DNA of 64,000 bases from Arenibacter arenosicollis (GTDB lineage: Bacteria > Bacteroidota > Bacteroidia > Flavobacteriales > Flavobacteriaceae): the NCBI RefSeq assembly GCF_014397245.1, contig NZ_JACLHY010000008.1:62001-126000 (forward strand), read 5' to 3'. Within the stretch, counting starts at the first letter, position 1. Each line of letters starts with the position of its first letter. The notes beneath the pieces are model-generated. The model saw nothing but the letters and a program-made list of their open reading frames with translations, made no database searches and was not told where the DNA came from. The position numbers and the translations under genes were made by a program. Shown in pieces: positions 54,101-62,086 of this stretch.

Positions 54101-54692
54101 TGGTTGTATATCCAATATAGGAGATAACAAGAATGGCATTCTGACTATTTACACTGATTGTAAAATTTCCATCAAAGTCCGACTGGGTGCCGTTTGTAGT
54201 TCCTTTTTCCAAGACGTTTGCCCCAGGCAAAAGATTCCCTTCACTGTCAACTATAGTCCCATTTACAGCAAACTGTTGATAAACCTCAACCTTTTTTACA
54301 ACATCCTTGTTTTGGGAAGGAACATTTTTTTCCGGCTTAAGAACTATCTGCTTGTCCAATACTTCGTAGGTAATATCCAATTTGGAAAAAAGTCTTTCCA
54401 AAATCGTAGTTACCAATTCTTTTTCTGCACTTACAGAGACAATTTTCTTATAATCTACCTCCTTATCGTTGTACATGAATTTGAATTCTGTAAGTGACTC
54501 TATTTTGTCCAAGACATTTTCGAGACTTACATTTTCAAGATTCATTGTAATTTTGGTCTTTTGACCATAAGTTTCGTTTGCATGAATTTGAAAAAGCGAA
54601 ACAATTAAGAGAACTATTGTAGAAAGTTTCATTTTCAACTCATATTGTAGCCGAAAACGGGATTCCCTCCCCGGCTTAATTAGGTTTTTCAT
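51171..54692 (-). CDS. SusC-like TonB-dependent transporter with STN signalling domain
   Basis: A 1173-residue outer-membrane transporter. After an N-terminal extension and signal (LSTIVLLIVSLFQIHANET) comes the STN domain (about 45-120: VSLENVLDKIESLTEFKFMY, ITYEVLDKQIVLKPE), which contacts FecR. Next are the CarboxypepD_reg-like domain (FAVNGTIVDSEGNLLPGANV, about 137-215), the plug (VRIS-type SARVSIRGDASLNI, FIVDGTPISNS, IESINVLKGPAAAALYGARAA) and the barrel to the C-terminal TYTLNLQIDF. The start at 54692 is kept because related proteins share the MKNLIKP extension; an ATG at 54632 just before the signal is an alternative. FecR and ECF sigma genes precede it. Confidence 0.94.
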   Translation of the reverse strand: MKNLIKPGRESRFRLQYELKMKLSTIVLLIVSLFQIHANETYGQKTKITMNLENVSLENVLDKIESLTEFKFMYNDKEVDYKKIVSVSAEKELVTTILERLFSKLDITYEVLDKQIVLKPEKNVPSQNKDVVKKVEVYQQFAVNGTIVDSEGNLLPGANVLEKGTTNGTQSDFDGNFTISVNSQNAILVISYIGYTTKEVSVNGQANVSITLEESATGLSEVVVTALGIKREKKSLGYASQELDADQVSSSKEPNLLNGISGKVAGLQITNSPSGLGGSARVSIRGDASLNINGNSPLFIVDGTPISNSIVGSSGSGTQDVDYGNGASEINPENIESINVLKGPAAAALYGARAANGAIIITTKKGNTKKGQLGVSINSGITMESVLLLPDWQNEYGQGNNQQFAFVDGSGSGIADGVDESWGPRLDTGLMIPQFDSPRADGTRGGDYLVSNSPITPTPWVSMPDNTLDFFNTGYTKTNSIAISKSGDLGNIRFSYQNLDQEGIVPNTDLTRNTFNLSTGLNLTDKLTINTNINYIKADSGNRPSLSYGTESIMYLFIWYGRQLNTNSMRDYWMPGREGLQQFNYNYNYHDNPFFNVYENTNSQNKDRVYGNVSANYAINDNWNLMVRTGRDFYRDLRTKKRAFSTQRFPLGYYREDNVFFEESNTDFLLSYDKTFNEKWNVNISGGGNQFRQRQDYTQTVAPQLINPGIYSFNNTRKPLEVNTNNQQKRINSLYGFARFAYDNLLFLDITGRNDWSSTLPTDNNSYFYPSATLSAIASDMFEMPEFVSFAKLRAAYAEVGNDTDPYKLSSFFTNETPFGDNPILTESSLIPNAVLKPEITSSYEIGADIRLFQSRLNLDATYYDGRTKNQIIPISTDISSGYTSKLINAGEVRNYGFEAILNVVPVRTESFSWNTMFNYSRNRSEVTDLGGIDYTLTERNSVFIQAREGGSISAIYGRGFQRVEDPNSEYFGQKIVNSNGIPIRTDGLVYQGDYAPDYTLGILNSFKYKSLDLGFMFDIRQGGIVVSRTKTIGSTSGQLKETLVGRETGIVAEGVVETSPGVYTPNTTNVDVRTYNNRYYERDNVEAAKYDASYTKLREVSMGYTLPARIIDKLPISKARLSLTGRNLVLWTDNPHFDPETVAVAGGTLQPGIENMSYPSTKTYTLNLQIDF

Positions 54693-54700
54693 ATTTTTGT

Positions 54701-54772
54701 AGTGTGTTAGTGGTTAATTAATTTAATCACGTACTATCGGGAAGTGTTGCCGCACTTTCCGATTTTTTTTTT
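54701..54772 (+). ncRNA. Candidate antisense small RNA in the fecR-susC gap
   Basis: The plus strand, opposite to the flanking genes, carries a compact two-hairpin structure. The first stem is GTGGTTAA (54710-54717) with TTAATCAC (54723-54730). The second is ATCGGGAAGTG (54736-54746) with CACTTTCCGAT (54753-54763), 11 pairs with one wobble, followed by nine further T. A plus-strand box TATTTTTG (54692-54699) fits TAnnTTTG and would start a transcript of about 70 bases. It would be antisense to the susC leader. This position and orientation match the DonS-type antisense RNAs described in Bacteroides polysaccharide loci. No -33 element is obvious. Confidence 0.45.
54736..54772 (+). terminator. 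Strong plus-strand intrinsic terminator inside the susC leader
   Basis: An 11-pair stem with a 6-base loop (TTGCCG) is followed by T at 54763-54772. No plus-strand gene lies upstream within several kilobases, so it most probably ends a short antisense RNA. On the minus strand the same hairpin would sit in the susC 5' leader without a T-run. Confidence 0.75.
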
Positions 54773-54868
54773 GGCTTTGTGCCTTCATTATAATAACTTA
54801 AGCGTTTAAGCTAATTCTGTGATTTCTTTATATTGATGAAAGTTTAATTCATTGGCCGTTGTGGTTTG

Positions 54869-56041
54869 TTAGTTAATAATTATTTGTCTGTTGTTGATCT
54901 TATAATCCATTTCGTAAGTCTCATTGAACGTTCTAAAAACTTGATCAATGGTTTCAATATCAAAACTGGCCGTAAACAATTCTTCGTCCAAGTTTAGATT
55001 ATTGTTGGTAATCTCCACATTATAATGTCGCTCCAATTTTTTGACTATGTTCTTAAAGGGCACATGTCTCAATATAATTTTTCCATTCAACCAATCGGTA
55101 TGCATTGCTATATCTGCCTCTCCAACGGAAATTTGTTTATTGTGCTTATTCCATTCCGCCTTATAACCCGGTTTTAATAAAGAGGAATTTTTAGAATCAT
55201 AATTCTCTTGACTATCATAAACCGAAACGGAGCCCTCGACCAATGTTGTATTTACAAATTGATCCTCAGGATAGGAGGATAAATTAAATTTGGTACCTAA
55301 CACCCTTATGCTAAGTTCATCCGCATTTACGATAAAGGGATGTAATTTGTCCTTGGTCACATTGAAGAAAGCCTCACCATTTAGGAAAACCTGTCTATTA
55401 TCCCCATTTAAAAATTGTACTGGATACCTAAGGGATGTTCCTGAGTTCAGAATTACTTGGGTTCCATCGGACAATACAATATCAAACCTTTTACCATATG
55501 GAACTGTAAGGGTATTATAGATTAACTTTTCTTTTGAAGTATCGTTGGTCTTATAGACCAATTGAGACCCTTGTTGTGCCCCTAACACATTTCCTTCGGA
55601 ATCCACTACTTTGGCCGTCCCGTCTTCCGAAATAACCTCGACGGTTCCATCGCTCAATTGCAGGGTAATGGCATCTTCGGAAATTATTGGCGCCGAACTC
55701 GAATCATTAATATTGTCTTTAAAAATAAAAGTTACCCCTACAAGAATTGCCAAAATAGCAGCAGATTTCAAAATAGTAAAGATAACGCGACCTTTATTTT
55801 TGGAATTAGAATTTGTGGAACTGATATGGGTATGGTAAAAAGAATCCAAATCTACCTCCGTTTCATCCAAAGTGGAAGCAATATATTTGGCTTTAAAAGA
55901 ATAGAATTTCTTGGCATTTTGATCAGAGGAAGTAATCCAAAACTCAACCTCCTCTTCTTCTGAGGAAGTAGCAGTACCTCTAAGGTATTTGGAAATTTTT
56001 TTATCCATCATCATCCAAAGTATAGTATTAAGACGATTCAA
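54869..56041 (-). CDS. FecR-family anti-sigma factor
   Basis: A 390-residue single-pass inner-membrane regulator. The N-terminal cytoplasmic part (MDKKISKYLRGTATSSEEEEVEFW) would hold the sigma factor, one membrane helix lies at about residues 88-106 (ILKSAAILAILVGVTFIF), the FecR domain follows (YNTLTVPYGKRFDIVLSDGT, LNGEAFFNVTKDKLHPFIV) and the C-terminal DUF4974 (VPFKNIVKKLERHYNVEI, to FRTFNETYEMDYKIN) contacts the STN domain of SusC. The real start may be the ATG at 56008, just before MDKK. It starts 32 bases after the sigma gene and precedes susC, as usual for this control system. Confidence 0.93.
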   Translation of the reverse strand: MNRLNTILWMMMDKKISKYLRGTATSSEEEEVEFWITSSDQNAKKFYSFKAKYIASTLDETEVDLDSFYHTHISSTNSNSKNKGRVIFTILKSAAILAILVGVTFIFKDNINDSSSAPIISEDAITLQLSDGTVEVISEDGTAKVVDSEGNVLGAQQGSQLVYKTNDTSKEKLIYNTLTVPYGKRFDIVLSDGTQVILNSGTSLRYPVQFLNGDNRQVFLNGEAFFNVTKDKLHPFIVNADELSIRVLGTKFNLSSYPEDQFVNTTLVEGSVSVYDSQENYDSKNSSLLKPGYKAEWNKHNKQISVGEADIAMHTDWLNGKIILRHVPFKNIVKKLERHYNVEITNNNLNLDEELFTASFDIETIDQVFRTFNETYEMDYKINNRQIIIN

Positions 56042-56073
56042 AAAAGATTTACACCTAGTGCTAAGTCAAAAAT

Positions 56074-56697
56074 TTATTGGGAAATTGTGATAAACTCACG
56101 TAAATGAAGCTTCATATGCTTTAGGGCACTTGCAATATGGTTGTCAACGGTCTTATGTGAAATGCCCATCTGCGAGGCTATTTCACTATGTTTTAAGCCC
56201 TCGAATCTACTTTTTTTGAAAATACTTTTACACTTTTCCGGCAACAATTCTATGCTCTGCATAATTTTGCTTTCCAATTCATTTTCCAGTAAAAGGGAGG
56301 CCGCTTCATCCTGGATGAATTGATATTGAATTTCAGACTTGATCCGAAAACGTTGATCTAAGAAATTCCTTTTAACGTTTTCATGCTTTAATTGGTCCAA
56401 GCATGAATTCTTGGTCATAGTATATAAGTAACTATTAATATTGGTCACTTCCTTAAGTGCCCCTTTATTTTCCCAAATTTTTAAAAATACATTCTGGACA
56501 ATACTTTCTGCCTCCTGGTGGTAAATTAAATATCCCTTGGCAATTTGAACAAGTTTGGAGTAATAAAGCCTAAACAAGGTCTCAAATGCACATTTCTCTC
56601 CCTTTTCCAATAGGGAAAGAAAAAACTCATTGTTGACATTAGGTTGACTCTTTTTCAACTTATCAATGGATTTAAATTCTAGGTTAAATCCTTTCAC
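56074..56697 (-). CDS. ECF RNA polymerase sigma factor
   Basis: A 207-residue extracytoplasmic-function sigma factor of the Bacteroidota FecI/RpoE-like class. Region 2 is FETLFRLYYSKLVQIAKGYL and AESIVQNVFLKIWENKGAL, and region 4 is LPEKCKSIFKKSRFEGLKHS followed by EIASQMGISHKTVDNHIASA. It should be released from the FecR protein encoded next when the STN-SusC channel meets its ligand, and then switch on susCD. A perfect dyad AATTTAAC/GTTAAATT lies at 56803-56822, about 105 bases before its start. Confidence 0.93.
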   Translation of the reverse strand: MKGFNLEFKSIDKLKKSQPNVNNEFFLSLLEKGEKCAFETLFRLYYSKLVQIAKGYLIYHQEAESIVQNVFLKIWENKGALKEVTNINSYLYTMTKNSCLDQLKHENVKRNFLDQRFRIKSEIQYQFIQDEAASLLLENELESKIMQSIELLPEKCKSIFKKSRFEGLKHSEIASQMGISHKTVDNHIASALKHMKLHLREFITISQ

Positions 56698-56802
56698 CTA
56701 CCATGGCAAGAGTATTTTTTACAATGGTATATGGCTCATGGATTCAACTAATTTTTCCTCATCGCCTTTCTATTCAGTCTATCATCATATATTAAGTGTA
56801 AT

Positions 56803-56822
56803 AATTTAACTTCCGTTAAATT
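56803..56822. promoter_or_regulatory. Dyad upstream of the ECF sigma gene
   Basis: AATTTAAC (56803-56810) and GTTAAATT (56815-56822) form a perfect inverted repeat around TTCC. It lies in the 287-base gap between iolG and the sigma gene. It could bind a regulator of the sigma gene or form a weak hairpin in the tail of the inositol transcript. Confidence 0.3.
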
Positions 56823-56984
56823 TCATATAAAACATCCAACACTACGCCCTCAAATTGCAGAATATAAGTGGGTAGATATTTTAATATCCTCCCAATTTAA
56901 CAAATTATTATAATCTTACCAAAGATTGGGTTTCCTTAAATCCTAAATTGATCTTGATTTTGGGTCTTCATAATTTTGAGGAAT

Positions 56985-57995
56985 CTAATTGCTTATTTCG
57001 GAAATTTTCACTGGTCTTTTTTCCTTTAATGATTTTATGGCAGCCAGTCCAATTTGAAGAGACATCAATCCATCATTCCCATCCACAGGGACGGATTCGC
57101 CATTTTTTAAACTCTTCACATAGCTGGCCATTTCCGTTTTATACGCTTCAGCATATCTCTCCAGGAAGAAGTGCAGGGGAAGTGCCCCATGGATTCCCTT
57201 ATTTGTATAAAGGCGATGCGAGTTTTCATAATTATTGTCAGCCTGTGCCATTCCCTTAGATCCAAATACCTCAATTCTTTGGTCGTATCCATATGCGGCC
57301 TCCCTGCTGTTGTCTATAACCGCCATAGTACCGTCCGTATAGGTCAGGGTAACAACTGCAGTGTCTATATCCCCAGCCTTACCGATCGCGGCATCTACCA
57401 AAACAGCTCCCTTGGCATATACCTCCTCTACTTCCTTGCCTACCACAAAGCGGGCCATGTCAAAATCGTGAATGGTCATATCCAGAAAGAGACCTCCTGA
57501 TTTTTCAATATAGCTTACAGGTGGCGCACCCGGATCTCGACTTGTAATTTTTACCAAGTGGGGCTCTCCCACGGCACCCTCTTTTACTAGTTCATGAACC
57601 TTTCTAAACTCTTTATCGAACCTACGGTTAAAACCTAACATCAACTTAATGTTAGTCTCCTTTACCACTTTTAAGACCTCAACGACCCTTTTCATGGATA
57701 GATCCAAAGGTTTTTCACAAAAAACATGGATACCTGCTTTCGCCGCCATTTCAACATAATCGGCATGGGTATCCGTTGGGGAACAAATTACAACGGAATC
57801 GAAGGGGGCAACAGCCAACAATTCCTTATAAGTACTTGTGATATGGGGTATGCCCTTTGCCTTTGCATATTGTCGACATTCTTCCATTGGGTCCATTACG
57901 GCAACCACTTCCACATGTTCCATCTGAAGCAAGTTTTCCAAATGAATCTTTCCAATCCTTCCCAATCCTGCTACGGCGAATTTAACTTTTGTCAT
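56985..57995 (-). CDS. iolG: myo-Inositol 2-dehydrogenase
   Basis: IolG oxidises myo-inositol to scyllo-inosose with NAD, the entry step of inositol breakdown. The 336-residue cytoplasmic Gfo/Idh protein has VAGLGRIGKIHLENL, VCSPTDTHADYVEMAA, VFCEKPLDLSMKRV with the catalytic lysine of the EKP motif, GFNRRFDKEFR, KITSRDPGAPPVSYI, and GGLFLDMTIHDFDMARFV with the catalytic Asp/His pair. The RDP.PP.YI segment favours IolG within the family. It is the last gene of the inositol series, 43 bases after iolE. Confidence 0.9.
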   Translation of the reverse strand: MTKVKFAVAGLGRIGKIHLENLLQMEHVEVVAVMDPMEECRQYAKAKGIPHITSTYKELLAVAPFDSVVICSPTDTHADYVEMAAKAGIHVFCEKPLDLSMKRVVEVLKVVKETNIKLMLGFNRRFDKEFRKVHELVKEGAVGEPHLVKITSRDPGAPPVSYIEKSGGLFLDMTIHDFDMARFVVGKEVEEVYAKGAVLVDAAIGKAGDIDTAVVTLTYTDGTMAVIDNSREAAYGYDQRIEVFGSKGMAQADNNYENSHRLYTNKGIHGALPLHFFLERYAEAYKTEMASYVKSLKNGESVPVDGNDGLMSLQIGLAAIKSLKEKRPVKISEISN

Positions 57996-58038
57996 CGTTT
58001 TATATTTCTTAATGATCGTTTCCTGAAAATTTAATTAT

Positions 58039-58944
58039 CTAAAGCCCCAAGGATTTTATATAATCCCTATTGGCCTGTGCACATATTTTTGGGTTTCCCA
58101 TGCCGGGTAAAATATCCTGTTCCACGACGATCCAATCGTTGTATTTCATTTCTTCCAATAATTTTACAATGGCTTGAAAATCTACAGATCCTTTTCCCAG
58201 TTCACAAAACACCCCTCTTTTAATAGCATCGAAGTAATCCCCATTTTCTGCTCGTGAAGCTTGGGCGGCCTCGGGACTATAATCCTTGAAATGGACATGC
58301 CATATTCTTTTTCCGTACTTTTTTAAGGCACTTACCGGGTCTCCGCCGCCAAAAGCGTAATGACCCATATCCAAACACAAGCCCAGTAATTCTGGATCGG
58401 TCAAAGTCATAAGCTTGTCTATTTCCTCAGGGGTTTCTACATAACCCGCACAATGATGGTGGAACACTGTTCTTATGCCATAGGCATCCTTCACAGCCCT
58501 TGCAATCTTTTCAGCTCCAGTAGCATAAACTTTCCATTGTTCTTCTGTAAGCCCCATAGCGGGTTTAATTCTCCCTGCATTTTTGGTACGTTCCGGAACA
58601 GATCCGTTATCATCGGCCAATACAATAAAAGAATTTTTATAACCGGCATTGAACATAAGCTCAGCCACTTTTAAGGCAGAAGCAACACCCTTGTCATGAT
58701 TGTCCACTTGGGCCAAAGCCACAGGAACGAAAGCTCCCAGCAGATCCAAGTGTCTTTTATCCAATTCTGCTTTTAATAGGTTGGGTGTAGTGGGCATGTA
58801 TCCCCAATCGCCCAGTTCGGTACCTATATATCCAGTTTCCTTTATTTCATCCAATACCTGTTCAAAGCCTATCTCTTCGGATTTTTCTTCCAGGTCAAAT
58901 TCCAAGGCGCCCCAAGAACAAGGAGCATTAGCAATTTTCATCAT
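58039..58944 (-). CDS. iolE: Inosose dehydratase-like TIM-barrel protein
   Basis: IolE dehydrates scyllo-inosose to the diketone substrate of IolD. The 301-residue AP-endonuclease-2-type TIM barrel starts KIANAPCSWGALEF, a hallmark of IolE and IolI, and contains GYIGTELGDWGYMP, VFHHHCAGYVET, GLCLDMGHYAFGGGDP, HVHFKDYSP and FCELGKGSVDFQAIV. These supply the metal ligands. Inosose isomerase IolI is the main alternative, as the two are close relatives, but a dehydratase is required for the pathway and no other candidate is visible. It lies 12 bases after iolA. Confidence 0.85.
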   Translation of the reverse strand: MMKIANAPCSWGALEFDLEEKSEEIGFEQVLDEIKETGYIGTELGDWGYMPTTPNLLKAELDKRHLDLLGAFVPVALAQVDNHDKGVASALKVAELMFNAGYKNSFIVLADDNGSVPERTKNAGRIKPAMGLTEEQWKVYATGAEKIARAVKDAYGIRTVFHHHCAGYVETPEEIDKLMTLTDPELLGLCLDMGHYAFGGGDPVSALKKYGKRIWHVHFKDYSPEAAQASRAENGDYFDAIKRGVFCELGKGSVDFQAIVKLLEEMKYNDWIVVEQDILPGMGNPKICAQANRDYIKSLGL

Positions 58945-58956
58945 TCCCTTTTCCTA

Positions 58957-60432
58957 TTAAAATTTTCTTGACCAAATGTTCGGCCATCTTTCTATTATTA
59001 CCTTGGTCTGTGTAAAGAATTCTATGGCATGCTTGCCTTGTCCGTGCAAATCTCCAAAAAAGCTATCTTTCCAACCACTAAACGGAAATTGGGCCATTGG
59101 TGCAGCAACCCCTATATTAATACCAATATTTCCAGCGTCGGCTTCATTTCTAAACCTTCTGGCATTGGCACCGCTACCGGTAAATAAACAGGCCATGTTA
59201 CCATAATTCCCTCCATTTACAAATTTCAGGGCATCATCTATATTCTTCATGGATATCAAACTCATGACGGGACCAAATATCTCTGTTCTAATAAGTTCCT
59301 TATCCAAAGCCACGTTCTCCAAAATTGTAGGGTTCAGGAAGTTTCCTTTCTCATATCCTGAAATGGAAGCATTTCGTCCGTCCAAAAGCACTTTTGCCCC
59401 TTCATCAATTCCTTTTTGGATCAATCCTGTGATTCTCGTCTTACTTTCGGGAGTAATTACCGGCCCCATATTTATCTCCCTGTCCAGACCATAACCTGTA
59501 GTTCTGGATTTAACGGTTTCATAAAGGGCATCTTTAATCTGTCTTTTTTGATCATCTACAGTAATAATTGTGGAAGCCGCCAAACATCTTTGTCCTGCAC
59601 AACCATAAACGGAGTCCGCTATTATTCTGGCAGACATTTCTATATCTGCATCGGGCAGTACCACCACTGGATTTTTGGCTCCCCCTTGGGCCTGAACCCG
59701 TTTACCGTTGGCCGTACCCTTGGAATAGATATATCTGGCTACCGGAGTACTTCCTACAAAACTCACTGCTTTAATGGCAGGATGTTCCAAAATAGCATCT
59801 ACTGAATCCTTGCCTCCATGTACCAGGCTTACAAGACCCTTTGGAATATCCAATTGATCAATAAACTCAAAAATCTTCATCATGGTCAAGGGCACTTTCT
59901 CGGAAGGTTTTACTACAAAAGCGTTACCCGTTGCAATTGCATAGGGCAAGAACCAGAAAACGATCATACTTGGAAAGTTGAACGGAGTTATACATGCTGC
60001 CACACCTAAAGGTTGCCTTATCATCATCTCGTCTATTCCCGTAGCAATATCTTCAATAACATCGCCTGCCATAAGCATTGGCGTTCCGCATGCCACTTCA
60101 ATATTTTCTATAGCGCGTTGAATTTCCCCAACAGATTCCCCGTAGGTTTTGCCGGACTCCTTGGTAATAATCTCTGCAAGTACCTCGGTATTATCCTCCA
60201 TGAGTGTTTTTAAGCGATATAGCACCTGAACCCTTTTCAACACAGGAACTTTGCTCCATTCCTTATAAGCTTTTGAGGCTGCCTCAACAGCCAGATCAAC
60301 ATCCTTTTGGGTTCCCTTACCGTAAGGCACCTTTGCCAGGACCTCTTGCGTGGCCGGGTTTACAATGTCCTTTGTTTCTTTGGAGGTGCTTGGAGTCCAG
60401 ACACCATCGATATAATTTTTTAGAATTTCCAT
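58957..60432 (-). CDS. iolA: Malonate-semialdehyde/methylmalonate-semialdehyde dehydrogenase (CoA-acylating)
   Basis: IolA converts malonic semialdehyde, the end product of the inositol pathway, to acetyl-CoA and CO2 with CoA and NAD. The 491-residue protein has the specific features of this ALDH branch: TPFNFPSMIVFWFLPYA, FVGSTPVARYIYSKG, AQGGAKNPVVVLPDAD where the usual catalytic Glu is absent, nucleophile Cys283 in YGCAGQRCLAAS, and the C-terminal FPFSGWKDSFFGDLHGQGK. The same enzyme class serves valine degradation (mmsA), but its position among iol genes favours IolA. Confidence 0.93.
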   Translation of the reverse strand: MEILKNYIDGVWTPSTSKETKDIVNPATQEVLAKVPYGKGTQKDVDLAVEAASKAYKEWSKVPVLKRVQVLYRLKTLMEDNTEVLAEIITKESGKTYGESVGEIQRAIENIEVACGTPMLMAGDVIEDIATGIDEMMIRQPLGVAACITPFNFPSMIVFWFLPYAIATGNAFVVKPSEKVPLTMMKIFEFIDQLDIPKGLVSLVHGGKDSVDAILEHPAIKAVSFVGSTPVARYIYSKGTANGKRVQAQGGAKNPVVVLPDADIEMSARIIADSVYGCAGQRCLAASTIITVDDQKRQIKDALYETVKSRTTGYGLDREINMGPVITPESKTRITGLIQKGIDEGAKVLLDGRNASISGYEKGNFLNPTILENVALDKELIRTEIFGPVMSLISMKNIDDALKFVNGGNYGNMACLFTGSGANARRFRNEADAGNIGINIGVAAPMAQFPFSGWKDSFFGDLHGQGKHAIEFFTQTKVIIERWPNIWSRKF

Positions 60433-60468
60433 TTTTTTAAATATTTAATATTTTTGATTATAGAGCTC

Positions 60469-62067
60469 CTATTGGTTGTTCCAGAGCAAAACATAGATTA
60501 GAATAGTAACAGCGCATAACCCAATGGACATGGGTATGGTATATTTCCAGGTGGTCAGATTTACTGCTCCGACATCCGTAATTTCATACTTGTTATTATT
60601 GGGATAGAAGTAGGATACAGAATACATTATGGCCACGTTCAACAAGAATTCTATCCCCCATAAATGTACGAAATGAATGCCATGGGAGGTATAGCCCCAA
60701 GTCATAAAAATATAAAAACTTAGTCCAAAAATTAGGGCCACTTTAGCTCCCATTGCCGAGACTTTTTTCATAAAGAAACCGGCCAATAAAATGGAGGCAA
60801 TAGGAATAAAAAATATTCCGTTAAGCTCCTGTAACAATTGGTACAGTCCATCCGAAGCATTGGCCACCATTGGAGCTGCAAAAATGGCCATAACTGCTAA
60901 TATGGCAGAGGTTACTTTTCCAATCTTCACCAATTTGGTATCACTTACATTTTTGGCTATATGTTTCTTGTAAATGTCCATACTAAATAAGGTTGCCACT
61001 GAATTCAATACAGAGTTAAAGGTGCTCAAAACCGCTCCCATGATTACGGCTGCAAAAAAGCCTATCAACCATACAGGCAGCACCTTTTTAACCAACTGAG
61101 GATAAACCGTGTCTTGTTGGTCAAAGTAGGTATCCTGAAAATAATAGTAACAAATTACCCCTGGCAACACAATTATTAAGGGAATCAAAATCTTAAAAAG
61201 ACCGGTTATTAAAAGTCCCTTTTGGGCTTCCTTCAAATTTTTCGCCCCCAAAGCCCTTTGGATAATTGTCTGGTTCATTCCCCAGAAATATAGCTGATTA
61301 ATGATCAATCCCGTAAACAACACTTCAAAAGGCAATACAGAGTCCCTTGCCCCTACCACATTGAATTTCTCGGGAGCATAGTCATATACCTTTACCAATC
61401 CGTCCCAAATGTTGTTATCCCCTATGGCCATCAACGCCAATATTGGTATTAACAAACCTCCCAATAAAAGTCCAAATCCATTAATGGTATCAGAATAGGC
61501 CACGGCCTTTAAACCTCCAAATATGGCGTATATAGACCCTATGACCCCAATAATGACTACTGTGATCCATAGCCCTTCAGATTTACTTACCCCAAGAGCC
61601 TCCGAAACACCAAACAGACTTTCAATACCTATTGCACCAGAATACAACACAATAGGCAGCAAAGTAACCACAAACGAAAAGATAAGAATGGCGGCCACCA
61701 TAGTCCTTGTTAACCCATCAAATCTACTTTCCAGAAATTGCGGTATTGTGGTCAATCCCATTTTTAGATACTTGGGAACAAAAAAAATGGCTGCAATTAC
61801 TAGGGCTATGGAAGAGGTAACCTCCCATGCAATTACAATAAATCCATTGACATAGGAATTACCGTTCATCCCAATAAGATGTTCCGAGGAAATATTGGTC
61901 AGCAACATGGAGCCCGCTATTACGATTCCCGTTAAACTTCTACCTCCCAAAAAATAACCATCGGACGATGTTAAATTGGTTTTTCTAAGGCTGTACCAGG
62001 TAAAAAAAGCAACCCCTCCAGTAAAAATCAGGAAAGACGTTAAAATAATGATGAGATCGGAATTCAT
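60469..62067 (-). CDS. Sodium:solute symporter (SSS family), probable inositol importer
   Basis: A 532-residue inner-membrane protein with about 13-14 helices and the SSS core: FFTWYSLRKTNLTSSDGYFLGGRSLTGIVIAGS, ISSEHLIGMNGNSYVNG, IYAIFGGLKAVAYSDTINGF and GAVLSTFNSVLNSVATLFSMDIYKKH. It belongs with SGLT-like carriers for sugars and inositol. It lies between iolD (19-base gap) and iolA (36-base gap), so sodium-driven myo-inositol uptake is the likely role, replacing the IolT (MFS) carriers of Bacillus. Confidence 0.9.
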   Translation of the reverse strand: MNSDLIIILTSFLIFTGGVAFFTWYSLRKTNLTSSDGYFLGGRSLTGIVIAGSMLLTNISSEHLIGMNGNSYVNGFIVIAWEVTSSIALVIAAIFFVPKYLKMGLTTIPQFLESRFDGLTRTMVAAILIFSFVVTLLPIVLYSGAIGIESLFGVSEALGVSKSEGLWITVVIIGVIGSIYAIFGGLKAVAYSDTINGFGLLLGGLLIPILALMAIGDNNIWDGLVKVYDYAPEKFNVVGARDSVLPFEVLFTGLIINQLYFWGMNQTIIQRALGAKNLKEAQKGLLITGLFKILIPLIIVLPGVICYYYFQDTYFDQQDTVYPQLVKKVLPVWLIGFFAAVIMGAVLSTFNSVLNSVATLFSMDIYKKHIAKNVSDTKLVKIGKVTSAILAVMAIFAAPMVANASDGLYQLLQELNGIFFIPIASILLAGFFMKKVSAMGAKVALIFGLSFYIFMTWGYTSHGIHFVHLWGIEFLLNVAIMYSVSYFYPNNNKYEITDVGAVNLTTWKYTIPMSIGLCAVTILIYVLLWNNQ

Positions 62068-62086
62068 AAGGCTGGTTGGTTATGGT

